From: a virus
DNA: 22,452 nt
Direction: 5' to 3' (one strand)
IMG/VR virus record: IMGVR_UViG_3300042549_003501
Location: 1 to 22,452 of that record
Within the stretch, counting starts at the first letter, position 1; each line of letters begins with the position of its first letter. Of this stretch, positions 13,972 through 20,708 are shown piece by piece. The notes under the pieces are model-generated. The model had not been told where the DNA came from. It did not search any database and saw only the letters and a list, made by a program, of their open reading frames with translations. Position numbers and translations under genes: made by a program.

Positions 13972-14513
13972 TACAATCCTGCAGCCATTATAAAATTCTG
14001 TAGCAATGCGTCTTTACTATCATATAGTTTCTTTGGCTCTAACCCAGCTGCCTTTCTCATTTCATTTAATTCATTGTCTTTGTTTTTTTCAGCTTTATAA
14101 ACATTTGGGTTTAATATAACCTTTTCTCTGATTATATCTTCACTAGCAGGGTACTCTGTCTCATCTATTTTCATTTGCCATTCGCTTACTGGTATATCAG
14201 TAAGTGTTTCTAAATCGGTTAGCATTTCAATTATTCTTTGCGGTACTTTGGATCTTCTATCTAGTTCCACAAAAACCACGTATTTGCCAGGAGCCAATTC
14301 TCCTTCACTTGTGCTAGCATCAAGCACAAAGTCATATCCTCTTTCAAACCATGAAACTAAGTCCTCACCTGCTAAGCTAGATTTAACTATAAATGACAAA
14401 GTAACTACTTCATGATCAGGTCCCATTTTAGCCGCATATTCATCAACTGAAAGTTCGGGTTCTATTTGACCTACCATGTCCATATAATCTAAACTTTCTT
14501 TTATGATATTCAC
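13971..14513 (-). CDS. Unknown phage protein
   Basis: 180 aa with a GTG start (14511-14513) that overlaps the stop of the gene before it by 3-4 bases (GTGA). It is acidic in the first two thirds. The pattern is strand-rich between 35 and 90 (HEVVTLSFIVKSSLAGEDLV, YDFVLDAS, GKYVVFVELDRR) and helical later (PQRIIEMLTDLETLTD). The last 50 residues contain a charged linker and ELNEMRKAAGLEPKKLYDS. It is probably a partner of the 197-aa gene upstream, judged only by coupling. I recognise no family. Confidence 0.72.
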   Translation of the reverse strand: MNIIKESLDYMDMVGQIEPELSVDEYAAKMGPDHEVVTLSFIVKSSLAGEDLVSWFERGYDFVLDASTSEGELAPGKYVVFVELDRRSKVPQRIIEMLTDLETLTDIPVSEWQMKIDETEYPASEDIIREKVILNPNVYKAEKNKDNELNEMRKAAGLEPKKLYDSKDALLQNFIMAAGL

Positions 14514-15103
14514 GGCATCATTCCTGTTTGCACTGGTTGTCCAGGTTCATTCATATCTGGTTCAGCAGCTTCTTGATCCTGACTAGCATCTTTATCCAAG
14601 TCTTCGTTATAAGCATCATCAATGTCTGCTAAGTCAATTGTACTGTCTGCTAAGTCAATAGAACCTTCTTTAATAGAATCCATTAGTTCTAACGGTACTT
14701 CTATTTTTACGAACCAAACTTTTCTTTCTTTCATTTTAGGGTAATTGCCGCCGGGAACTAAGTCTTCATAGTCTTTAACTTCAACCGGAACTTTTATCTC
14801 AGATTTAGCAAATTCTACTTTACATCCTATTTTTAATAATCTTACAGCAGCCCTCGGGTCGGGCATCATTTTGTAAGGCCACATAAAAACACATGTAGCT
14901 GTATATCTACCTACATTTGGCCCTTGTACTAATTCACCATTGATCCAGTTTTTAAATGCGTAGATATCCGCATCATCTAAAACACGTTCAAAATCTAATA
15001 TAGTGGACATAGTGCCATCGCTGGTATATATACCTTTTACAGTATCTACTATAGAGATAAAGTTAATATCGTCAAAAAATTTATCGGCTTGTTTTGTTTT
15101 CAT
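14510..15103 (-). CDS. Unknown phage protein with acidic tail
   Basis: The frame extends to a GTG at 15118, but I choose the ATG at 15101-15103 (197 aa, MKTKQADKFFDDIN). The upstream codons overlap a GATAAATA promoter box. The N-terminal two thirds look like a compact alpha/beta domain (NFISIVDTVKGIYTSDGTMS, DADIYAFKNWINGEL, KVWFVKIEVPLELM). The last 45 residues are Asp/Glu/Gln/Pro-rich and likely disordered (SIDLADSTIDLADIDDAY). There is no good ribosome site, and the promoter box ends about 5 bases before the ATG, so this could be another near-leaderless message. Function is unknown. Confidence 0.72.
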   Translation of the reverse strand: MKTKQADKFFDDINFISIVDTVKGIYTSDGTMSTILDFERVLDDADIYAFKNWINGELVQGPNVGRYTATCVFMWPYKMMPDPRAAVRLLKIGCKVEFAKSEIKVPVEVKDYEDLVPGGNYPKMKERKVWFVKIEVPLELMDSIKEGSIDLADSTIDLADIDDAYNEDLDKDASQDQEAAEPDMNEPGQPVQTGMMP

Positions 15104-15108
15104 ATAGT

Positions 15109-15122
15109 TATTTATCACCTAA
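15109..15122 (-). repeat. Direct repeat copy 1 containing a late-type promoter box
   Basis: TTAGGTGATAAATA on the minus strand, identical over 14 bases to a second copy at 15163-15176. It contains GATAAATA and lies directly before the ATG at 15103. Confidence 0.6.
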
Positions 15123-15162
15123 GTTTAAAACTACTGGTAAAATAGTTAGGGGAACCTTTACG

Positions 15163-15176
15163 TATTTATCACCTAA
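15163..15176 (-). repeat. Direct repeat copy 2 containing a late-type promoter box
   Basis: Second identical TTAGGTGATAAATA, 54 bases upstream of the first on the minus strand. It would give a leader of about 55 bases containing a possible ribosome-like AAAGG, and is the more conventional of the two as a promoter. Confidence 0.6.
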
Positions 15177-15200
15177 CCACTGTTCTAAAAAGTACAGTCT

Positions 15201-15243
15201 TAAACATTTATTCACCACTTAAATATTATTGAAGTTCAACTTC
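15201..15243 (+). promoter_or_regulatory. Weak sigma-70 promoter and palindrome before phoH
   Basis: TAAACA (15201-15206), a 17-base spacer and TATTAT (15224-15229) form a modest sigma-70 promoter. The predicted start near 15236 lies inside a perfect inverted repeat GAAGTT-C-AACTTC (15231-15243), a possible operator. The phoH ribosome site follows at 15252-15258. Confidence 0.35.
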
Positions 15244-15265
15244 ATTGATTCAAAGGAGATATCAT

Positions 15266-16057
15266 TTGAGTAAAAGAAAAACTGGAGCATTAAGAAAAAA
15301 GGATCCTAGATTTACCAATTTTGAAAACAACTATGAGGATACAGGAAAAACATACTATTCTAAAGACACAAAAACAGTTATAGATTTTAATCAAGCACAC
15401 CAAAAGCAGCAAACTAGAAAAAAAGTTGAGCTACTTCCTAAAAGCATAAACCAAGAAAAGTATATCTTGGCTCTTACCGACAATCAACAAGACGTAGTAG
15501 TAGTATCGGGTCCAGCAGGAACGGGTAAAACATATCTAGCTATGTTAGCAGCTATCCAAGCACTAAGAGACAGAACATGTGACAAGATAGTGATAACCCG
15601 TCCAGCAGTTACGGTTGACGATGAAAAGCATGGGTTCTTACCGGGCGATCTAAATCAAAAAATGGAACCATGGGTAAAACCTCTTTTTGATGTTCTAAAT
15701 GAATTTTATAGTGTAAAAGAACTACAATATATGTTATCAGAACAAACCATAGAAATTGCTCCTTTAGCGTTTCTTAGAGGTAGAACATTCAAGAATAGCT
15801 GGATTATATTAGACGAAAGTCAAAATACTACAGTGTCGCAAATGAAAATGTTATTAACCAGAATAGGTGAGGGTAGTAAGATTGTTGTAACAGGAGATAC
15901 AGATCAATCTGACCGTCAAACAAAAGATAATGGATTACTTGACCTAACTAACAGATTACGCAATCATCAAATACCGGGAATGGTTGCATGTGAGTTTGAC
16001 AAACGTGATATAAGAAGGCACAAGATTATAGAACACATACTTAACTTGTACTCATAA
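15266..16057 (+). CDS. phoH: PhoH-family ATPase, TTG start
   Basis: 263 aa from TTG 15266-15268, chosen because AAGGAGA ends 7-8 bases before it. An earlier in-frame TTG at 15245 would place that ribosome site inside the gene. A basic N-terminal extension (SKRKTGALRKKDPRF) precedes the PhoH domain: Walker A GPAGTGKT at 82-89, TRPAV, GFLPGDLNQKMEPW, Walker B WIILDESQN near 180-187, and VTGDTDQ. PhoH proteins are cytosolic P-loop NTPases with RNA-helicase-like activity reported for some members. Their role in phages is unsettled, and the link with phosphate starvation does not hold for all. It is the only complete plus-strand gene in the window. Confidence 0.92.
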   Translation: MSKRKTGALRKKDPRFTNFENNYEDTGKTYYSKDTKTVIDFNQAHQKQQTRKKVELLPKSINQEKYILALTDNQQDVVVVSGPAGTGKTYLAMLAAIQALRDRTCDKIVITRPAVTVDDEKHGFLPGDLNQKMEPWVKPLFDVLNEFYSVKELQYMLSEQTIEIAPLAFLRGRTFKNSWIILDESQNTTVSQMKMLLTRIGEGSKIVVTGDTDQSDRQTKDNGLLDLTNRLRNHQIPGMVACEFDKRDIRRHKIIEHILNLYS

Positions 16058-16060
16058 AAA

Positions 16061-16081
16061 ACGGGGCTTGGCCCCGTTTTT
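16061..16081. terminator. Bidirectional terminator between phoH and the 95-aa gene
   Basis: Stem ACGGGGC/GCCCCGT (7 bp) with a 3-base loop at 16061-16077. It is flanked by an A-run on the left and a T-run on the right, so it forms a hairpin plus T-tract in both directions. It serves convergent genes. Confidence 0.9.
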
Positions 16082-16368
16082 CATTTTGTTTTTTTAAGTT
16101 TTGATTGTTGATTTTTAGTAATCACGGCTTCTTTTTCTAGCTGATCAACTAAATTGGGGTAAATCTTTTTGTAGTATTCGTGCATTCTAATAAAATCGGT
16201 ATCAACTTGCTTACCTTCAATAACGCATTTTTCTACCTTTTTATCAGCATAGTCAATAATAACATTAGAAGTACTGATATCTGATTCTTGAATACGCTTG
16301 GATACTTTGACCATTTCATCAATTTGTCCGCCTTTTCGTCTAAAAAACGATACTAATAAATAACGCAT
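16081..16368 (-). CDS. 95-aa protein behind the clamp loader gene, unknown
   Basis: 95 aa. It begins with a hydrophobic strand MRYLLVSFFRRKGGQIDEMV, then ISTSNVIIDYADKKVEKCVIEGK, and ends in a Lys-rich tail. An alternating strand/helix pattern suggests a small alpha/beta fold in the first 55 residues and a helix after. It starts at the stop of the gp44 gene (TAATG), the place of gene 62 (small clamp-loader subunit, 187 aa) in T4. It is half that length and I see no similarity to gp62, so the position alone does not identify it. Confidence 0.72.
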   Translation of the reverse strand: MRYLLVSFFRRKGGQIDEMVKVSKRIQESDISTSNVIIDYADKKVEKCVIEGKQVDTDFIRMHEYYKKIYPNLVDQLEKEAVITKNQQSKLKKTK

Positions 16369-17300
16369 TAATTAATACCTGTTAGCTCTGCCATCATTGC
16401 TGCTATACTGATTTCGGGAATACCCACAAGCGGTAAGCTTGCTAATGTATTACGAATTATAATAATAGCTTGGTCTTTTTTATCGTTTGTTGTTCCCCAA
16501 AGATCAAGATTGTTATAAGCCCATTTGGCTGTATTTTCTATTCTAGTTGGATAAAGAGCAATATACTGCATTAGCTGTTGTCTACCTTCTAGAATCTTAC
16601 CATTCTTGAATAATTGTGCTGCGTGAGTAAGTAACTCTTCTTCTCCATTACCTTCAGCATGGGGAGGTTGAAGCGTTCCTGTACCTGAATTAGACTGTAA
16701 TTGATTCAAACACTTACGCAAATCTGGGTAAGAACCTCTTACATAAGAATCTAAATTATCTAACGTAAAATCTATGTTTTCATTAACAAGAACTGTTGCT
16801 GCTCTTGCTGTAAATTCAGTGATATCTGGTTTAGCAATATGAAACTTAGTACAACGGCTTTCTCTTAATGCAGGAATAATCTTATGCTCATAGTTACAAG
16901 TAAGAATAAATCTTACTGTATTAGCATATGCTTCCATATCATTGCGTAACGCAGCTTGAAACTCAGGAGAAGTATAATCAGCTTCATCTAACAAGATGAC
17001 TTTGAATTTACCAAAAGGCATTGTTTCAGCAAACGTATTGATCTTTTTTCTAACTATATCTACACCATTGTCTCTAGACGCATTAATTTCTAAAACATCG
17101 TAATCTTCTACACCCAATTCTTTAATCAGAACTTTTGCTAATGTAGTTTTACCAGTGCCTGGATCACCTGACAATAACAAGTGCGGTATCATACCGTTTT
17201 TAATCCATTGCATGATAGTTTGTTTCTGTCTTTCATCAACAAAAACATACTCATCTACTGATTTAGGCCTATAAGCCTCTACCCATAAGTTATTTTTCAT
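16368..17300 (-). CDS. 44: Sliding-clamp loader large subunit (T4 gp44 type)
   Basis: 310 aa, the typical gp44 length. WVEAYRP (6-12) is the RFC-box start, Walker A GDPGTGKTT is at 45-53, Walker B LLDEAD at 103-108, and the SRC motif in ESRCTKF (147-153) supplies the trans-acting arginine finger. A collar-like helical C-terminus follows. Four such subunits with one gp62 load the sliding clamp onto primer-template DNA. In T4 the loaded clamp also activates late promoters, which matches the late-type boxes seen here. A Gly/Thr/Glu-rich insert lies near 205-223 (SGTGTLQPPHAEGNGEEE). Confidence 0.95.
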   Translation of the reverse strand: MKNNLWVEAYRPKSVDEYVFVDERQKQTIMQWIKNGMIPHLLLSGDPGTGKTTLAKVLIKELGVEDYDVLEINASRDNGVDIVRKKINTFAETMPFGKFKVILLDEADYTSPEFQAALRNDMEAYANTVRFILTCNYEHKIIPALRESRCTKFHIAKPDITEFTARAATVLVNENIDFTLDNLDSYVRGSYPDLRKCLNQLQSNSGTGTLQPPHAEGNGEEELLTHAAQLFKNGKILEGRQQLMQYIALYPTRIENTAKWAYNNLDLWGTTNDKKDQAIIIIRNTLASLPLVGIPEISIAAMMAELTGIN

Positions 17301-17303
17301 TTA

Positions 17304-17585
17304 TTATCTCTTGATTGCTTCGTATGTTACAATGTGTGCTAGTCTCTCACCCAAATCTTGATCGGATGTAACTATGTATAAACTGGTTTGACTGTCGTGG
17401 TTTTTATCATAACTACGTGTTTCTACTACATGCCCGCCGTCTGCTTTGTACACAGTAAACCTAGTACCGTTAGAGTCAATAGACCCAGAACTATCTTTTA
17501 TCGTTGAAGGCATATCACATTGAGGTTCATATTCTCTTTCAACGTCTCTTAGTCTTTTTCTTATCCATTTAAAAACAAATTTCAT
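17304..17585 (-). CDS. 93-aa phage protein, unknown
   Basis: 93 aa. The basic N-terminus MKFVFKWIRKRLRDVEREYE forms an amphipathic helix. The remainder has a beta pattern (TRFTVYKADGGHVVETRSYD, QTSLYIVTSDQDLGERLAHI) ending in a helix. GGHVVETR and SDQDLGERLAHI look like conserved surface elements. It lies between the co-chaperonin genes and gp44, coupled to the former by TAATG and 3 bases from the latter. No function is recognised. Confidence 0.75.
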   Translation of the reverse strand: MKFVFKWIRKRLRDVEREYEPQCDMPSTIKDSSGSIDSNGTRFTVYKADGGHVVETRSYDKNHDSQTSLYIVTSDQDLGERLAHIVTYEAIKR

Positions 17586-17950
17586 TAAACCACCTTATCA
17601 CTCATGTTATAGTCTTCGACTTTTTCATCGCTTACTAATAGTATATCTTTGTTATCTACTTTGCGAACAATTTGGACGCCTTCATCGTCTTCAATCTTTA
17701 CACCACGAGTCCAACGACCATGTGCGATATAAATCCACTGACCCACTTCTAAGTCTTTTTGTTCAGGACCAATAGCATAGATTCTTGCCCAACGAGGTCT
17801 GATGCCAGAACTTTTCATATCATCGTTTGGAAGAATAAGACCTGCATGACTCAATCTTTCACCAAATTCCATTTGATGAACAACTACGGAATCTTTAAGA
17901 GGTAAAAACTCTTCTACTTGAATAGCATTTGTATTTTTAGCTGTTAACAT
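17585..17950 (-). CDS. Divergent GroES/Cpn10-type co-chaperonin
   Basis: 121 aa from the ATG at 17948-17950. TAAGGATATT just upstream is a ribosome site, and the longer frame to 17983 would begin inside the preceding gene. The Cpn10 pattern is present but diverged: FLPLKDSVVVHQ (strand 1), a GERLSHAGLILPND loop at the mobile-loop position, RWARIYAIGPE, LEVGQWIYIAH and DILLV at the end. T4 uses gp31, a divergent Cpn10, to make host GroEL fold the capsid protein. This gene is a good candidate for the same job. It directly follows a canonical GroES gene, so the phage has two. Confidence 0.78.
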   Translation of the reverse strand: MLTAKNTNAIQVEEFLPLKDSVVVHQMEFGERLSHAGLILPNDDMKSSGIRPRWARIYAIGPEQKDLEVGQWIYIAHGRWTRGVKIEDDEGVQIVRKVDNKDILLVSDEKVEDYNMSDKVV

Positions 17951-17957
17951 AATATCC

Positions 17958-18245
17958 TTACTTAATAATTGCCAAAATTTCATCTTCTTGTAGAATGCGG
18001 TACTCTGTATCTTCTACTTTTACTACTTGACCCGCGCCTTGAACAAAAAGAACTTTGTCACCCTCATTAACTCCGGGTACTACAAAAGTGCCATTTTCTA
18101 AATAAGTTCCGGGACCTACAGCAATTACGATACCTTGATTAGGTTTATCTGCTGCTGAGCCTGCTAAAATAAGACCGCCTGCGCTCTTTTTTATTGTTTC
18201 AACTTCTTTAACTACTATTCTGCCTTGTATTGGTTTAAGTTTCAT
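17958..18245 (-). CDS. groES: GroES-type co-chaperonin (Cpn10)
   Basis: 95 aa, exactly the bacterial GroES size. KPIQGRIVVK (4-13), the mobile loop VETIKKSAGGLILAGSAA (15-32), IAVGPGTYLENG, VNEGDKVLF and EDEILAIIK match E. coli GroES segment by segment, including the hydrophobic tripeptide LIL that inserts into GroEL. It should cap the host GroEL ring. Its similarity to a cellular GroES is much closer than that of the following gene, suggesting a more recent host origin. The start overlaps the preceding gene as ATGA. Confidence 0.93.
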   Translation of the reverse strand: MKLKPIQGRIVVKEVETIKKSAGGLILAGSAADKPNQGIVIAVGPGTYLENGTFVVPGVNEGDKVLFVQGAGQVVKVEDTEYRILQEDEILAIIK

Positions 18246-18580
18246 TTAGTATTTTTCCTTTCTTGTGCTTTAATTTGTTCTATTTCTAGATCATCGTCAA
18301 ACGATTGTTCTAGTTCAATTTCTTCTTTAGTTAGCTCTTTAATGGGAGGTGTATTAGCTTTTTGTTGATTTTTTACTATGTTTGCTGATTTGTTCCCAAC
18401 TGTCTTTTGATACCCGCTGTTTACTTTTGCGGTTGAAGGCACTACTATTTTTCCTTGCGCGTCAATTGTATCTCCACGAGCATTTACTGACATATTACCC
18501 ACGGCTCTTACTTTTTCGTTTTTTGCGGTTAAAGAAGCCATGTCTATTGTTTTTCCCATTGCTGTTCTATACTTTCCCAT
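18242..18580 (-). CDS. 112-aa phage protein, unknown
   Basis: 112 aa, hydrophilic and probably largely disordered. The N-terminal third has the striking low-divergence look of a conserved motif region (MGKYRTAMGKTIDM, then LTAKNEKVRAVGNM, VNARGDTIDAQGK). The middle is Lys/Asn/Gln-rich, and the C-terminus is acidic and helical (ELTKEEIELEQSFDDDLEIEQ). It may be a DNA- or protein-binding accessory protein. A GGAGA ribosome site precedes the ATG, and the next gene (groES) overlaps its stop. Confidence 0.75.
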   Translation of the reverse strand: MGKYRTAMGKTIDMASLTAKNEKVRAVGNMSVNARGDTIDAQGKIVVPSTAKVNSGYQKTVGNKSANIVKNQQKANTPPIKELTKEEIELEQSFDDDLEIEQIKAQERKNTK

Positions 18581-18589
18581 ATTAATCTC

Positions 18590-19096
18590 CTATTTTAAAA
18601 ATTCGTTTATTGATAAATCATAGTATAAACTATTTATCCTGTGTATCCCTATCAAATATAAAACAAAGCTAGCGATACTACTACCTCTACCTACTCCCCA
18701 TACGATATTATTATCACGCATAGTATCTACCAAATACTTTAAGTATTGAAGAAGAATAAACATGTGTCGTTCTTGGAACATAATTAATTCTTCCCCTGCT
18801 CTTTGTAACTCTTCGTCAGTTTTACACTGATCTAATACCCATTTAGCTATATCAAGGTTTTTATATTCTTGGGGCATAAACCATTCATATGATCTTGATT
18901 GGTCAAATTCTTCAATAGTTTGGTCATTAATTTCATACTTGATAAGTTCGGGTAAAGTTTGAAGGTTTAATTCTAAATCAAAATTAATTTCTTTTTCTAT
19001 AAAAAGTGATTTTAACTGGATATTGGGATCAGACATATATAAGTCGCATATGTCTTTTTCACTAAAGATGGGCTGTCCAAACTTATCTGTAATCAT
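18590..19096 (-). CDS. Fragment-like homologue of DNA polymerase III alpha (palm region before the catalytic Asp)
   Basis: 168 aa. Residues 111-168 align with the DnaE segment just before its catalytic motif. MFILLQYLKYLVDTM matches the YFLIVMEFIQWSK helix, GVGRGSSIASFVLYLIGI (134-151) matches GPGRGSGAGSLVAYALKI, and DLSINEFLK matches DLLFERFLN. The protein stops there; DnaE continues to PDFDVDF, which holds the active-site aspartates. The N-terminal 110 residues do not look like a PHP domain. The next gene starts within 10 bases, so this is the natural end, not an obvious frameshift. It cannot polymerise. It may bind DNA or interact with the host replicase. Confidence 0.78.
   Translation of the reverse strand: MITDKFGQPIFSEKDICDLYMSDPNIQLKSLFIEKEINFDLELNLQTLPELIKYEINDQTIEEFDQSRSYEWFMPQEYKNLDIAKWVLDQCKTDEELQRAGEELIMFQERHMFILLQYLKYLVDTMRDNNIVWGVGRGSSIASFVLYLIGIHRINSLYYDLSINEFLK
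18631..18638 (-). promoter_or_regulatory. Late-type promoter box (GATAAATA) inside the DnaE-like gene
   Basis: GATAAATA on the minus strand near the 3' end of the DnaE-like gene, about 50 bases before the ATG of the 112-aa gene. It could give late transcription of the co-chaperonin pair, when capsid folding is needed. Confidence 0.4.
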
Positions 19097-19102
19097 TGTT
19101 TA

Positions 19103-19131
19103 ATGATACAATACTATGATTTAAATTACAA
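19103..19131 (-). promoter_or_regulatory. Sigma-70-like promoter placing the start at the ATG
   Basis: Minus strand TTGTAA (19131-19126), a 17-base spacer, TATCAT (19108-19103). The ATG of the DnaE-like gene begins 6 bases after the -10, the usual distance to +1. No ribosome site is visible. The -35 is weak (4 of 6). Confidence 0.45.
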
Positions 19132-19143
19132 GAAAATAGGTAA

Positions 19144-19380
19144 TTACTTTTTACCAGCTTCAATATTAATTTTGGTACTAATATTTTGCTTTTTGATCAT
19201 TTCATCCATTCTTTTATTATATTCAGCGCGATAACTTTCCATTACCATATTTAGCTGACCAATCAGTGCTGAATTACCCGATCTATGTGCGTAATTCAAT
19301 TTGCCATATAGATCGGATATTGTGTTTTGTAATTCTTCTAAGGTTTTATCTGTAAGTGTTGCTATAAAAGGATGTTCCAT
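19144..19380 (-). CDS. 78-aa helical protein, unknown
   Basis: 78 aa, predicted almost wholly helical. LTDKTLEELQNTISDLYGKL and then LIGQLNMVMESYRAEYNKRM have heptad-like spacing of Leu, Ile and Met, consistent with a two-helix hairpin or coiled coil. Ends are short and polar. It sits 3 bases after the start-side neighbour's stop, in line with the structural genes 19384-22452, so it may be a small virion or assembly protein. No family is recognised. Confidence 0.75.
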   Translation of the reverse strand: MEHPFIATLTDKTLEELQNTISDLYGKLNYAHRSGNSALIGQLNMVMESYRAEYNKRMDEMIKKQNISTKINIEAGKK

Positions 19381-19383
19381 TTA

Positions 19384-20682
19384 TTAGAAAGGCTCTAGTG
19401 GAGTTCGTCTAAAGATATCAGGTCCATCATACACTGTGTAATCAATATTAACATTACCTGAACTAACAGTAGTGATGTTAGTATACTGCGGACCAGCAAT
19501 GCCGTTATATCTAGTCTTACTGATAGTTACATTACTACCTGATACTGAATTAATGTAATATACCGTATCTAGTTCTATGTTAGCAGTATTGCCGGACACA
19601 TTACCTGCAAAGATAATAGGATTATTTACTTCTAAATTAGCAGTTGAACCACTTACAGTTATGATGTTAGGAGCAGTAGTATTAGCTATATTTCTATTGA
19701 ATGCATTTGCAGAGTAGTTTGCCACAGCAACATACATATACTGTGTAGGATTTAACAACATTGTTGTTCCCGTAGCATTGGCACCTATAACAATATTTGA
19801 TCCGCTAATAGTAGAAGATACCGTAAATCGTGTGCTGTTTACTACGTTTCTAACATAATAAGTATTTCCAACCACAACGTTTGCTTCTAAACTAGTTCCC
19901 GTAAAAGTTACTGATAATCCCGGATAAAGTGTAGAAGTACTGGATGTTGTAAAATACGGATCAGTATTTGCGCCAGTAACAACTAACTGACTAGTACCTG
20001 TGTCAATACAAACAGTACCTACTTTGTCACCTTGTTGACCTGTACTAGGTGGAGTTCTTTTAATAATTTGAGTAGACTGATAAGGTCTGTTTAATGGCTC
20101 AATAGATATAGTATTGCCGCAATCTAATGTTCTTAATTTAAATTCTAACTGCTCAACATCATGAGGTGCTGTAATAGTAATGGCATTAGCAATGTTTGCA
20201 TAGTTTTCTAAAATAGTGCCGCCAAAGTTATTATTTGATGCTACTACTTGACTTGGGAAAGTGATTACAGCACTGGAATTACTAATACCCAGTCGTAATG
20301 TGATCGCACTTTCTGTGTTAGTAGGAGCCCACGATCCAAACTGTAGTGTTACATTACCGGCAACATTACCATATTGTACGTCAGCTTGCGCAACGTTAAC
20401 TAAAACTGTACCAGATAAAGCATTACCTAAATTGTAAGTTGTAGCTCTGAACGATCTAGTAGAAGCATTACTAATAAGAGTATTAGCCATGTCGTTGTTT
20501 AAAACAGATCCGTTTAGTGCGGCTTTTAAAACTACTTTATTCTGAAGATCAGTTATTTCAGTGCTAGCAGTATCCAAATTAGTTTTAATAGAGGCAAAGT
20601 TATCTCTAAAACCTTGTGTGGAATTATTCTCTCCTGGTACAGGATAATTTACGTTTAAACCATTAGTGTTAATTGTACTCAT
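19384..20682 (-). CDS. Beta-rich virion structural protein (tail or baseplate type)
   Basis: 432 aa, very rich in Asn, Thr, Ser, Val and Gly. A helical N-terminus (TQGFRDNFASIKTNLDTAS, about 22-50) looks like a trimerisation or attachment segment. Two related beta repeats follow at about 254-310 and 340-400, each with a [LV]-x-T-x-Y-Y-[VI]-x-x-V core (NTYYVRNVV, DTVYYINSV) and a following ISxT strand. Such repeats are typical of phage baseplate and fibre proteins. The C-terminus YDGPDIFRRTPLEPF is a distinct tail. It is adjacent to another large structural gene. Exact virion position is unknown. Confidence 0.75.
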   Translation of the reverse strand: MSTINTNGLNVNYPVPGENNSTQGFRDNFASIKTNLDTASTEITDLQNKVVLKAALNGSVLNNDMANTLISNASTRSFRATTYNLGNALSGTVLVNVAQADVQYGNVAGNVTLQFGSWAPTNTESAITLRLGISNSSAVITFPSQVVASNNNFGGTILENYANIANAITITAPHDVEQLEFKLRTLDCGNTISIEPLNRPYQSTQIIKRTPPSTGQQGDKVGTVCIDTGTSQLVVTGANTDPYFTTSSTSTLYPGLSVTFTGTSLEANVVVGNTYYVRNVVNSTRFTVSSTISGSNIVIGANATGTTMLLNPTQYMYVAVANYSANAFNRNIANTTAPNIITVSGSTANLEVNNPIIFAGNVSGNTANIELDTVYYINSVSGSNVTISKTRYNGIAGPQYTNITTVSSGNVNIDYTVYDGPDIFRRTPLEPF

Positions 20683-20708
20683 TTAAAATCTCACATTTAT
20701 TATAGTAT

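Noticed and set aside
15180-15199. LexA-like box ACTGT...ACAGT before phoH
   Set aside because: The half sites CTGT and ACAG are 10 bases apart; the E. coli LexA site needs 8. Likely chance.
16355-16361. Plus-strand ATAAATA near the start of the 95-aa gene
   Set aside because: It points toward the 3' end of gp44 on the opposite strand with no gene to serve; expected by chance in AT-rich DNA.
17951-17983. Longer start for the divergent Cpn10 (ATG 17983)
   Set aside because: It begins inside the groES gene without a ribosome site; ATG 17950 follows TAAGGAT.
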